NCBI RefSeq assembly: GCF_042675645.1
Contig: NZ_JBHTJH010000004.1
Coordinates: 744,001 to 808,000 of the forward strand
Direction of reading: 5' to 3'
From: Sungkyunkwania multivorans
GTDB taxonomy: Bacteria > Bacteroidota > Bacteroidia > Flavobacteriales > Flavobacteriaceae
Length of the DNA stretch: 64,000 nucleotides
Shown: one piece after another, positions 23,812 through 31,853 of the stretch
Position numbering within the stretch: the first letter of the stretch is position 1
How the letters are laid out: every line of letters starts with the position of its first letter
Made by a program: the position numbers and the translations under genes
Notes under the pieces: model-generated
The model's database searches: none
Seen by the model: only the letters and a program-made list of their open reading frames with translations
Told to the model about the DNA's origin: nothing

Positions 23812-24881
23812 CAATGCAACACCTGCCCGCCAGCGACCACATTGCGGTTGCGGAGATTGACCTCGGAACTAAAGGTCTCCAACACAAAACTTAGCTTGAG
23901 GTTTTGTGCGACGACCAAGCCCAGTGTCAACTGTCCAAAGGTGAAATGGGTCTTGTCCACCCCCAAATTATCCCTGAACACACCGGTGCCATACACCTGA
24001 CTCATATTAAAGTTAAAAAAGAAACGCAAGGCATTGTTGCTCAAGGAAGCATCGCCATACAGGTCGATACCTACCGAGGCGCTTCCGGCCCAATCTTCGG
24101 TGGTGGTGCCAAACTCTGGGAAATCGGCCGTGCCCTTGGCCACCAAACGCGAGATCAGATTGTATTGCTGATTGCTGGAATGCGCATATAATAACGGATA
24201 TTCAAAGGTCAAAACTGTGTTTCCACCGTAGGTCACCAAGCGTTGAAAGGCTTCCGATTCCTTACTGTCCTGTAAGCTGTCGGAGGTACTGTTAGCGATC
24301 ATGGTGCCCAAACTTACCCTAAAGACGCCCAGATTTCCGCTTACCAATTCTGAATAGATCGATCCGGTGTTGTCCCCGATATTGAGTCCGGTGTTGTTGA
24401 GCACCTTAAAGCGTTTGCCATCGTGATTATAGATCAGGTCAAAGAAAGCGGCAGAACGCACCGGTCCAAATGATAAGGCGTTGAATTTCTTATAAGTAAG
24501 ATACTCTTGGGTGTATTCGAAATATAGGGAATCGAGTTTCTCCACATCGGTGGCAATCTCCTTTTTTAGATTGCGGATGCTGTCTTCCTTTCTTTTGATC
24601 ACCGAAGCATTGTAAAAGTTGCTCGGATCGGTTTGTAGCGAATTGTCATACAGCTCCTTGATCAGCTTTTTATAGATCGAGTCTTTGGCCTTTTTCTCGG
24701 TATGGAGATAGTTGTACTCGATGATCTCCAAGGTTTTATAGACTTTTTCATCCTTGTCTTCTAATTTTATAGTGGTAGTGTCTCTTATACTTGAAGTCAT
24801 TTTAGAGAATCGGAAGTCTGGCGATTGTGCATAGGCCGAAAAACTAAGCAGCGAAAGGACGATGAAGATGGTTGTTTTCAT
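23811..24881 (-). CDS. Hypothetical outer-membrane-barrel-like protein with coiled-coil N-terminus
   Basis: A 356-residue protein with a signal peptide (TTIFIVLSLLSFSAYAQ, cleaved after Ala-Gln at about 19). Residues about 50-135 are strongly helical and charged, likely a coiled coil (KRKEDSIRNLKKEIATDVEK). From about 140 the sequence shows alternating strands ending in aromatic residues, as in a small outer-membrane beta-barrel of perhaps 10-12 strands. No family name is recognised. It is monocistronic, with repeats at both sides, and its normal G+C makes it look native. Confidence 0.75.
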   Translation of the reverse strand: MKTTIFIVLSLLSFSAYAQSPDFRFSKMTSSIRDTTTIKLEDKDEKVYKTLEIIEYNYLHTEKKAKDSIYKKLIKELYDNSLQTDPSNFYNASVIKRKEDSIRNLKKEIATDVEKLDSLYFEYTQEYLTYKKFNALSFGPVRSAAFFDLIYNHDGKRFKVLNNTGLNIGDNTGSIYSELVSGNLGVFRVSLGTMIANSTSDSLQDSKESEAFQRLVTYGGNTVLTFEYPLLYAHSSNQQYNLISRLVAKGTADFPEFGTTTEDWAGSASVGIDLYGDASLSNNALRFFFNFNMSQVYGTGVFRDNLGVDKTHFTFGQLTLGLVVAQNLKLSFVLETFSSEVNLRNRNVVAGGQVLH

Positions 24882-25000
24882 GGGATACGGTGATTGATTT
24901 TAAAGGCAAATTAGCAATTCTCTTTGTAAGAAAATCAACCGTTTTTGAAATGGGGTGTTTATACGTAGTGAAGGGATTACAGGTTGAATGTTGAATGTTG

Positions 25001-25019
25001 CCTGCCTGCCGCAGGCAGG
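25001..25019. repeat. GC-rich perfect palindrome (CCTGCCTGC / GCAGGCAGG)
   Basis: Two 9-bp arms CCTGCCTGC and GCAGGCAGG meet around a single C. Degenerate relatives lie at 29091-29112 and inside the coding region at 37246-37262. Confidence 0.6.
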
Positions 25020-25072
25020 GATGTTGGATGTTAAATGTTGGTGATTGAGGAGTTGAGTGTTCGTCTTTGATT

Positions 25073-25130
25073 GACGACAGATGACAGATGACAGATGATA
25101 GATGATAGATGACAGATGACTGATGATGGC
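25073..25130. repeat. Imperfect 7-bp tandem repeat (AGATGAC)
   Basis: About eight units of AGATGAC or AGATGAT follow each other, with the last units decayed to TGATGAT. The short unit makes it a candidate for length variation by slippage; it is about 100 nt from the GLPGLI operator. Confidence 0.7.
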
Positions 25131-25229
25131 AGGGTGGTGACAATTAAGAAAATTGAATGTCTGGTCTTGGACACTTCAAATCACAAAAAGACCACAGCTA
25201 TGTTAATGTTTTAATAAACAGCCACGTGA

Positions 25230-25259
25230 TGTTTAACAGTTAATTATATTTGTTAAACA
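25230..25259 (+). promoter_or_regulatory. Inverted repeat (operator-like) upstream of the GLPGLI gene
   Basis: Arms TGTTTAAC (25230-25237) and GTTAAACA (25252-25259) are perfect. The core TGTTTAA and TTAAACA are 16 bp apart, as at 1793-1822. A TATATTTG box (25245-25252) lies between the arms and a weaker TAACTTTA (25264-25271) just after them, so a bound factor would cover the promoter. Confidence 0.5.
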
Positions 25260-25279
25260 AAACTAACTTTATACAGGTC

Positions 25280-26122
25280 ATGAAATCACTTTTCTTCAAA
25301 TTCAGTTTGCTCACACTCTTAGGACTCTTGTCGTACACACCGGCTCTCGAAGTCCAGGAGTTCCAAGGTCAGGCGACCTACTTTGCGAAATCCTCCATGG
25401 AATTGGGAAGGTGGGGAGCACGAATGAGCGAAGCACAAAAGAAGCAAGTACAGGCACGCCTAAAGAATCGTTTGGAAAAAACCTATGTGTTGAATTTCAA
25501 CAAGGAGGAGTCTGTTTTTAACGAGGAAGAAAAGCTCGATGCCATGTCTGGCGCTACCGATTCTTGGGGAAAGAATTTCTCACCCGGGGAACAATACAAA
25601 AATGTAAAGGAAAACAAATTGGTACAGAGTCAGGAGTTCTATGGCAAACGATTTCTGGTGAAAGATGAATTACTATCCTTAGATTGGCAAATGGGTAAGG
25701 AGTCCAAACAGATAGGACAATATCTTTGTTTTAAAGCGATGGCCCTTATTCCAAAAACTGACCTCAAGTGGTATGACTTTTCTTGGGGCGACTTACGACG
25801 TGCAGCCCAAAAGGAAACCGATTCTACCAGTACCGAATCCACTATGCCCGAAATTGAAATGGTGCAGGTAGAGGCGTGGTACACACCTCAAATTCCTGTT
25901 GGTCATGGCCCGGGTGAATTTTGGGGTCTTCCAGGATTGATATTAGAAGTGAGCGCTGGAAATACTACCATGTTATGCTCTAAAATTGTGATGAATCCAA
26001 AGGAGAAGCTCAAAATTGAAGCGCCGGAAAAAGGCAAGGTCATCACGAAGAGTGACTATAAAGAAACCATCACGGCAAAGATGCAAGAGATGCGCGACAA
26101 TCGTGGGCGAAGACGAAGTTAA
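25280..26122 (+). CDS. GLPGLI family protein
   Basis: The ATG at 25280 opens a signal peptide (KSLFFKFSLLTLLGLLSYTP) and is preferred over an in-frame start ten codons upstream that has no sense as an N-terminus. The 280-residue product contains the name-giving motif GEFWGLPGLILEVSAG at about 220-235 and ends in a basic RGRRRS. GLPGLI proteins are exported Bacteroidota proteins of unknown activity. As usual for the family, the next gene downstream (54 nt) encodes a large TonB-receptor-like barrel, so the two probably work together at the outer membrane, perhaps in peptide or metal handling. Confidence 0.93.
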   Translation: MKSLFFKFSLLTLLGLLSYTPALEVQEFQGQATYFAKSSMELGRWGARMSEAQKKQVQARLKNRLEKTYVLNFNKEESVFNEEEKLDAMSGATDSWGKNFSPGEQYKNVKENKLVQSQEFYGKRFLVKDELLSLDWQMGKESKQIGQYLCFKAMALIPKTDLKWYDFSWGDLRRAAQKETDSTSTESTMPEIEMVQVEAWYTPQIPVGHGPGEFWGLPGLILEVSAGNTTMLCSKIVMNPKEKLKIEAPEKGKVITKSDYKETITAKMQEMRDNRGRRRS

Positions 26123-26175
26123 CAACGATCGCATTGAAAACGATCCTCCATTTCCATTCGGCACATTACATTCTC

Positions 26176-28890
26176 ATGAAATATTTATGTTGCATCGCAC
26201 TGCTATTGATAGCGAGTGTTTCTTTTGCGCAGATCACCTTCGAAGGCGTCGTCCGCGATAGCTTGAACAATCCCTTGGAATTAGCCAATGTCATTGCCAT
26301 TAATAAAGCCACCAGCGGTTTGGAGTCCTATGGCATTACCAATGGTGAAGGTAAATTTAAATTGGAATTGGGCAAGAATGGTAGCTACGAGATCCAGATC
26401 AGCTATGTAGGCTTGAAAACCTTAAAGGAAACCCTTTCGACAGCTGAAAGCGATATCACCAAAGATTATATACTTCAAGCAGAAAATGCCTTAGACGAGG
26501 TAGAGTTGGTCTATGAAATGCCAGTAACGGTCAAAGGGGACACTTTGATCTATAACGCCGATTCCTTTCAGAATGGTACCGAAAGAAAATTAGAAGATGT
26601 CTTGGAAAAGCTACCTGGCGTGGAGATCAACGAAGAGGGCCAGATCGAAGTAGAAGGGAAGGTGGTCAACAAGTTAATGGTGAATGGAAAGGACTTTTTT
26701 GATGGCGACACCAAATTGGCGACCAAGAACATTCCGTCTAAAGCAGTTGATAAGATACAGGTGTTGCGAAATTATTCTGAGGTGGGTCAATTGAGCGGAG
26801 TGACCAACAATCAGGATAATGTAGCGATGAATATCAAATTGAAGGAAGGAAAAGAAAATTTCTGGTTTGGCAATGTTACCGCGGGCGGAGGCGCAGCGCC
26901 GAATAACGAATTGTACTTGTTGCAGCCCAAACTATTTTACTATAGTCCTGAATACAGCCTTAACTTTATCGGAGACCTGAACAATACAGGAGAAGTGGCA
27001 TTGACGCGCCGCGACATCAGGAACTTTGGGGGTGGTTTTCGTGCACCGAGTAGGAGTAGCGGGACCAATATCAATCTTGGAGACAATAGCCTTAATTTTT
27101 TGACAAGTCAGGGCAATGCGCTGGAAATAGAGAATAAGTTGGCCACGGGTAATTTTAGCTACTCGCCATCGTCCACGCTGGACCTAAGTGGATTTCTGAT
27201 ATACAATAGCGGTCGTATCCTTTCAAAACGCACAAGTCTCATCCAATACACCGATGCCGATCTTGGAATTCCTGATGAAGCTACCGAAGAGTCCAGCAGA
27301 GAGCGTTCGGATCAAGGATTGCTGAAGCTCAGCGCCTCTTATCAACCCAATGTGAGCAATCAAATGGATTACGACATTCTGGCGCGTGTCTCAAATGACC
27401 GCCAGAATCAGAACCTGTTCTCCTCGGTAATCGGCAATACGCGTCAACTGGACGAGGTGACGCCCTATAGCATCAATCAGAATTTGAATTATTACTATAC
27501 CCTCGATGAGGACAATATCTTTGCTTTTGAGGCGCAGCATTTGCTAAAGAACGAAGACCCATTTTACAATGCCGTATTGGTCAATGATCCCAATGGTGCC
27601 GACGCCTTTGATACGACTGCTGATGCCCTTGGACTGGACACCTCTTTGAATAATTATGACCTTGGACAGAACAGACGTATCAAGTCCAATCAGTTGGATG
27701 CCAAATTGGATTATTATCATATCCTGAATACCAAAAGCAACATCAACTTCACCTTGGGTACGATATTGAGTCGTCAGGACTTCGATTCCAATATTTTCCA
27801 GTTCCTTGCGGACGGGTCTGAGTTCGATCCAACACCGACCTTCAATGCTGGTCGCGCGACTAACGATGTCACCTACAATTTCAGTGATGTTTATTTAGGC
27901 GTACACTATCGATTTAAGACCGGCATATTCACCATTACACCTGGCTTTTCTTTACACGCCTACGGGAATAAGAATACGCAGTTTGGTGAAACCTACAAGG
28001 ATAATTTCTTTCGATTCTTACCAGATTTTGAGACCCGACTTCAACTAAAGAAGAATGAATCGCTGACCTTGCGGTACGAGATGCGGAATCAGTTCACGGA
28101 TGTCACACGGCTGGCAGAAGGCTTGGTGTTGAATAATTTCAGTAGCATCCAATTTGGGGAACCCGAACTTCAAAATGCCTTGTCGCACAATGTGAGCTTG
28201 TTTTACAGAAGCTTCAACCTTTTTAACTATACCAATATTTTCGCCAGGGCCGCGTATTCGAGCAATATCGATCAGATTCGCAGTTTGACCAATTTTGAGA
28301 ACGTGATCCGGACAAGTACTTTTTTCAACTCGAACTTTGCCGATGAGAATGTCAATGTCTTCGGTCGCGTGCAGCGCACCTTTGGTAAGATCAGAGCTAC
28401 TTTGAATGCCAGTTTCAACTATAGTAAGATCAATCAGTTCATTCAAGGACGGCAATCATTGAATGAAGGATTTACGCAGACCTACACGCCTGGCATTCGT
28501 ACGAACTATAAAATAGCACCCAATGTTAGCTTTCGGTACCGCTACAGCGTGACCAACAACAATCAGGGAGGTCGTGAGACGAAGTTTGTGACGAATGCAC
28601 CTTCCATTAATTTTGATGCCTATATCTGGAAATCGGTGACCTTGCGATCCGATTATACCTATACCAATCAAGATCTTGGTAATGGTGAATCACAGTCATT
28701 CCAAAATTGGGACGCCACGCTTAGTTATAGAAAGGACAGGAATGCCAAATGGGAATACGAGATCAAGGCGACCAATCTTTTGGACATCGACTCTCAAGTG
28801 CGAAACAACGCGAATAACTTATCGGTATTTGCTTCAGAGACCTTCATTCAGCCCCGGTTTGTGACCTTTCGGTTTGTGTATACTTTATGA
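26176..28890 (+). CDS. TonB-dependent-receptor-like outer membrane protein (carboxypeptidase-regulatory domain + barrel)
   Basis: The start at ATG 26176 gives a signal peptide KYLCCIALLLIASVSFAQ; an in-frame ATG 14 codons upstream is less likely. In the 904-residue product, residues about 20-105 are a CarboxypepD_reg-like beta-sandwich (GVVRDSLNNPLELANVIAIN), about 115-235 a plug-like domain (DVLEKLPGVEINEEGQIEVE), and the rest an outer membrane beta-barrel rich in aromatic strand ends, closing with RFVTFRFVYTL. No TonB box is obvious. It is paired with the GLPGLI gene. The substrate is unknown; family relatives import or bind large solutes. Confidence 0.92.
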   Translation: MKYLCCIALLLIASVSFAQITFEGVVRDSLNNPLELANVIAINKATSGLESYGITNGEGKFKLELGKNGSYEIQISYVGLKTLKETLSTAESDITKDYILQAENALDEVELVYEMPVTVKGDTLIYNADSFQNGTERKLEDVLEKLPGVEINEEGQIEVEGKVVNKLMVNGKDFFDGDTKLATKNIPSKAVDKIQVLRNYSEVGQLSGVTNNQDNVAMNIKLKEGKENFWFGNVTAGGGAAPNNELYLLQPKLFYYSPEYSLNFIGDLNNTGEVALTRRDIRNFGGGFRAPSRSSGTNINLGDNSLNFLTSQGNALEIENKLATGNFSYSPSSTLDLSGFLIYNSGRILSKRTSLIQYTDADLGIPDEATEESSRERSDQGLLKLSASYQPNVSNQMDYDILARVSNDRQNQNLFSSVIGNTRQLDEVTPYSINQNLNYYYTLDEDNIFAFEAQHLLKNEDPFYNAVLVNDPNGADAFDTTADALGLDTSLNNYDLGQNRRIKSNQLDAKLDYYHILNTKSNINFTLGTILSRQDFDSNIFQFLADGSEFDPTPTFNAGRATNDVTYNFSDVYLGVHYRFKTGIFTITPGFSLHAYGNKNTQFGETYKDNFFRFLPDFETRLQLKKNESLTLRYEMRNQFTDVTRLAEGLVLNNFSSIQFGEPELQNALSHNVSLFYRSFNLFNYTNIFARAAYSSNIDQIRSLTNFENVIRTSTFFNSNFADENVNVFGRVQRTFGKIRATLNASFNYSKINQFIQGRQSLNEGFTQTYTPGIRTNYKIAPNVSFRYRYSVTNNNQGGRETKFVTNAPSINFDAYIWKSVTLRSDYTYTNQDLGNGESQSFQNWDATLSYRKDRNAKWEYEIKATNLLDIDSQVRNNANNLSVFASETFIQPRFVTFRFVYTL

Positions 28891-28935
28891 TGCAGTCCAT
28901 TGGAAGAACAGGAAAGTTACAGTTCCATACCCCAA

Positions 28936-29071
28936 TGTCAGTTCGAGTGATTCTGAATGAAATGAGGAATCGTATCGAGAACATTTCGAAACCAACGAAG
29001 CTCCGGAGGAACAAATACTTCTCGATACACTTCTCTTCCGAATCTTCGGAATCGAAGCACTCGAAGTGACA
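28936..29071. repeat. Long imperfect inverted repeat (TGTCAGTTCGAGTG ... CACTCGAAGTGACA)
   Basis: The 14-bp ends are inverted copies of each other with one mismatch. An inner pair, TATCGAGAA (28973-28981) and TTCTCGATA (29019-29027), is also inverted. A 136-nt RNA would fold into a long hairpin. The sequence style is that of dispersed flavobacterial repeats; only one full copy is in this window. Confidence 0.6.
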
Positions 29072-29090
29072 ATCGACCTCTATGTTAGTT

Positions 29091-29112
29091 CCTTGCCTGC
29101 GCACGGGCAGGG
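29091..29112. repeat. GC-rich palindromic repeat, degenerate copy
   Basis: CCTTGCCTGCGC is followed by ACGGGCAGGG, an imperfect form of the palindrome at 25001-25019. Confidence 0.45.
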
Positions 29113-29379
29113 AGTTCACCAAAGGTGAGTATCGAGAACGACGTTGTAGTAGCGTAGTTTCTGATGATAACTTTAATTTAGTTTTGCTTGCGATTCTGTC
29201 CTGTGAAATACCCCTTCACGCTACCGATTCCTTCTCCCTGGGGAAGGTTAGGATGAGGGGTCTATCTATTGCCTTATCTTAATTCAGGCAAAACCCCCAC
29301 ATTTTTGAGGAATAAGACGGTTGTTCGTCGCTACCTTTTAGAGGTTATTTGCAACATCAAAAACCAAAAAACAAATCCT

Positions 29380-29721
29380 ATGGCAACCGTAGAGTACATC
29401 AAAAAATATGACATCGCCTATTACGGTGGTGGAAACAACAGTAAGAATTATGCGTATAGAGCGATCATCGGCCTAAGGCGCGACAACAATTCCTTGATCG
29501 GAGCGGCCTATTTTCATAGAGATGCGGCCACTTTACCTAATACCGATTCTATCAGTACCTCGGGTTATATTTCGGTGCATTATGGCGAATCAGATTTTGA
29601 ACGTATCGTTGATATGCTTCGCAATGAGGATCCGGTATATATCCGTTATGTGAACGGTTGGGATATGGCATCGATCAATACGTCCTTAGAGCCGGTAGGC
29701 GAGGAGGAGTTCAACGCCTAA
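29380..29721 (+). CDS. Small hypothetical protein (113 aa)
   Basis: The start is the ATG at 29380; the frame is open 37 codons further upstream but that part is repeat-like and has no good start. The product is soluble, begins ATVEYIKKYDIAYYGGGNNS and continues YAYRAIIGLRRDNNSLIGAA, ending in an acidic EEEFNA. Mixed alpha/beta composition suggests a compact single domain. No family is recognised and no catalytic motif is seen. It is monocistronic and followed by a weak terminator. Confidence 0.75.
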   Translation: MATVEYIKKYDIAYYGGGNNSKNYAYRAIIGLRRDNNSLIGAAYFHRDAATLPNTDSISTSGYISVHYGESDFERIVDMLRNEDPVYIRYVNGWDMASINTSLEPVGEEEFNA

Positions 29722-29771
29722 CAATTAGAAAACCCTAACCAATATCTAGATAACGCAATAGTGTTCTTATA

Positions 29772-29814
29772 AAGCAGTCGGTAGTTGATAAGGATGGGCT
29801 GTTTTATAAAAATG
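29772..29814 (+). terminator. Weak terminator-like hairpin
   Basis: AAAGCAGTC pairs, with G-U pairs, with GGGCTGTTTT about 17 nt further on and is followed by a T/A-rich tail. It fits transcription stop after the 113-residue protein gene. Confidence 0.35.
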
Positions 29815-29834
29815 ACAAAAATTCTTGTCAGTCA

Positions 29835-30557
29835 CTATTGCGTTTCAATTTTTTTGGCTGAAGCTATATCGCTGGTCAATTGTCTCAATTTATGAAGCAT
29901 CCATAATCCTATCAATAGCCTCATAATGGGTTGATAGATGATGCTGAAGAGTTCTATGGATTGTCCCACTGTTTCGGACATCCAGAATTCATTTCCGAAG
30001 GCGATGAGATTACCAACACCCCATACCAATAATAGGTAGGCAAGAATACGGTCTAGTCTGGAATTGTTCAGCAGGCTGATTCCGTAAAAGATGTTTCCCA
30101 AGGCAAATGCCACAATGAACAAACCAAACAGTGCATAACCGATCAATCCTGCATGGTCAATATTGATTTGGATCATTTGCTGAACCGCAATATCATCGGT
30201 TTCGAGATAGGATCTGCGAAGGTTGTTCATATAGAAAAGAACAAACATTTGTCGAAAGATCTCTGTGAATGAGAACACCGCAAAAAAGACAAAGCCCAAC
30301 ACCGTAAACCCAGGACTCTTTTTATATTGGATGAATAAAAAACCGAGCATAGAGATCAACACAAATAGGCAATGAGCGATTATCCAAAACCGTGTCATCA
30401 TATAAGTTGAATTTTCAAACAATCTGATGCGCTCCTCGGCACTTAGATCACCCAGATCAAATAGACTCGAATGGATTCCTACTGTAGTGATTACGGACAG
30501 CAGGCAGCAAATAATGGCTAGCCATAAGAAGCTGCGATATTGAGTGTTAATTGTCAT
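29835..30557 (-). CDS. Six-helix integral membrane protein of unknown function
   Basis: The ATG at 30555-30557 (MTINTQYRSFLWLAIICCLL) is preferred over an in-frame start 25 codons upstream because it directly precedes the first helix. The 240-residue product has about six hydrophobic helices (near 10-30, 55-77, 82-105, 135-160, 170-190, 200-222). The layout resembles DUF4386-type proteins, but the identity is not certain. It is divergent from the metallopeptidase gene with a 123-nt shared upstream region. Confidence 0.7.
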   Translation of the reverse strand: MTINTQYRSFLWLAIICCLLSVITTVGIHSSLFDLGDLSAEERIRLFENSTYMMTRFWIIAHCLFVLISMLGFLFIQYKKSPGFTVLGFVFFAVFSFTEIFRQMFVLFYMNNLRRSYLETDDIAVQQMIQINIDHAGLIGYALFGLFIVAFALGNIFYGISLLNNSRLDRILAYLLLVWGVGNLIAFGNEFWMSETVGQSIELFSIIYQPIMRLLIGLWMLHKLRQLTSDIASAKKIETQ

Positions 30558-30680
30558 CGGTCGTTTTGTAAAAAGATACGCATAATTATCCTTTTGAACC
30601 AAGATGCTATCTATTGCTGACCAGTTCTCCACAATCTAATGGGCTTCCTTTTCGTTAGCATAACATACCCAACTAGTTTT

Positions 30681-31514
30681 ATGCTTACAAAGGCTTTAAA
30701 GTTCTTCCACCATCTTTTGGTTTTGGTGGTGCTCACTATTTTAACGCAGGTCGGTGGAATCATCTATTTGCTATGCTTGTGGCTGTTTAGCCGCATTCCC
30801 TTCGATGGATATCACAAATGGCTGCGCAGAGGTGTCAAGCTCTTGGTATTTAGTATCGCCTATATTTTCTTTTCTTTTGCAGTGGTGCCGTTGGTAGCTT
30901 CGACTTTCTTTGATAAAGAACCTTTGCCATTTTCGGGAGAACATTTACGTCCGCTGAATGTGGGCACGGTACTCTTAAACCGGCATTATACCACCAAAGA
31001 TCTTAAAGAGACCATGACGCGAAGTGCTTCAAAGATGGCTACGGCATATCCAGGTACGATTACCTTGTATCTAGATGCCAACTTTCCCTTATTCGAAAAG
31101 TTTCCCTTGCTACCACATATAAGCCATAATGACGGTAAAAAGCTCGATTTGGCCTTTTATTATCGCGATTCAAAGACCAAAGAAATGAGGGTTGACTCAC
31201 CGTCATGGTTAGGTTATGGCGTTTTCGAAGGCCCAAAAGAAGGGGAGTACGATATGCCAGATCAGTGCGCAAAAAGAGGAAAATGGCAATATTCTATCTT
31301 AGGGGATATTGTGCCGCAACACCGAAAGGACAATTATATATTCGATGCACAGCGAACTAAAGCGCTGATCAGCATATTGGCAAAGGAAGCTGCGATAAAA
31401 AAGATATTTATTGAGCCCCACCTCAAAACACGTTTGGGACTCACCTCAGCCAAGGTGCGATTTCACGGTTGCCAGGCGGTACGGCACGATGATCATATCC
31501 ATATACAGTTGTGA
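30681..31514 (+). CDS. LAS-superfamily (M15/M74-like) metallopeptidase anchored by two N-terminal helices
   Basis: The start at ATG 30681 gives 277 residues; an upstream in-frame start lies 14 codons earlier. Two hydrophobic helices (about 10-38 and 52-75) anchor the protein. The rest carries the LAS zinc signature: His149 and Asp156 in SHNDGKKLDLAFYYRD, and the C-terminal FHGCQAVRHDDHIHIQL with His272 and His274. This ordering, H-x6-D then H-x-H, is that of MepA, VanY and related enzymes that cut peptidoglycan peptides. An activity on peptidoglycan at the periplasmic face is therefore inferred. The extreme C-terminal position of the HxH motif matches MepA-like relatives. Confidence 0.8.
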   Translation: MLTKALKFFHHLLVLVVLTILTQVGGIIYLLCLWLFSRIPFDGYHKWLRRGVKLLVFSIAYIFFSFAVVPLVASTFFDKEPLPFSGEHLRPLNVGTVLLNRHYTTKDLKETMTRSASKMATAYPGTITLYLDANFPLFEKFPLLPHISHNDGKKLDLAFYYRDSKTKEMRVDSPSWLGYGVFEGPKEGEYDMPDQCAKRGKWQYSILGDIVPQHRKDNYIFDAQRTKALISILAKEAAIKKIFIEPHLKTRLGLTSAKVRFHGCQAVRHDDHIHIQL

Positions 31515-31853
31515 GTTGCAATGTCAGTTCCCTGCCCGTACGTGCCGTTCGGTACCTGCCCGACTATGTCATTCAGGCGGGTGGGGAGTGATTTTGGCGT
31601 ATGCCAAAATAGTATCGCGAACAGTATGGAATCCTAGGGAAGGAAGATCTACGACAATCCCAATACCAAAATGAACACTTCAGGAAAAACACCCTTTGGA
31701 GAATTCAAATAAAAGTGTGATATTTGGTTCATTATGAAGTTATAAGAATTGATGCCAACCATTGTCTGCATATCAGCATCGCGATTTTTTAGCTAGGGAA
31801 CACCACTTAGCTTATCCTCTCTTTTTTTATTATCACACGCAATTCTTATAATT
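31515..31853. other. 339-bp intergenic region with a GC-rich repeat
   Basis: A GC-rich element (31529-31588) related to 22609-22640 starts it. The remainder is AT-rich with the poly-T tract near 31820 and presumably holds the MATE gene promoter, but no TAnnTTTG box is clear. No gene is supported. Confidence 0.5.
31529..31588. repeat. GC-rich palindromic repeat (CCTGCCCGTACGTGCCG type)
   Basis: It carries CCTGCCCGTACGTGCCG, then GTTCGGTACCTGCCCG and ends GGCGGGTGGGG, and shares its left half with 22609-22640. Confidence 0.5.

Larger units (their letters stand above)
24882..25279. other. 398-bp intergenic region with simple tandem repeats and an operator
   Basis: It holds imperfect 7-8-bp repeats (GTTGAATGTTGAATGTTG around 24983-25000), a GC-rich palindrome (25001-25019), AGATGAC repeats (25073-25130) and the GLPGLI operator (25230-25259). 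A minus-strand frame across it is only the translation of these repeats. Confidence 0.6.
28891..29379. other. 489-bp intergenic region made largely of repeat elements
   Basis: It contains the long imperfect inverted repeat at 28936-29071, a GC-rich palindrome (29091-29112) and a CCTTCTCCCTGGGGAAGG hairpin followed by GGATGAGGGG (29228-29262). No gene is supported. A promoter for the gene at 29380 may be TTG near 29322 with downstream A/T, but it is weak. Confidence 0.55.

Noticed and set aside
25073..25130. Possible CRISPR array
   Set aside because: The unit is 7 bp without spacers, so it is a simple tandem repeat.
24844..25143. Minus-strand frame of 99 codons
   Set aside because: It is the translation of the heptamer repeats and the GC palindrome; it overlaps the start of the gene at 24881 and has repetitive, unlikely residues.
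28844..29122. 92-codon minus-strand frame after the receptor gene
   Set aside because: It lies over the long inverted repeat and the receptor's 3' end, with no start signal.
31411..31674. 87-codon plus-strand frame
   Set aside because: It begins inside the metallopeptidase gene in another frame and ends in the GC-rich repeat.
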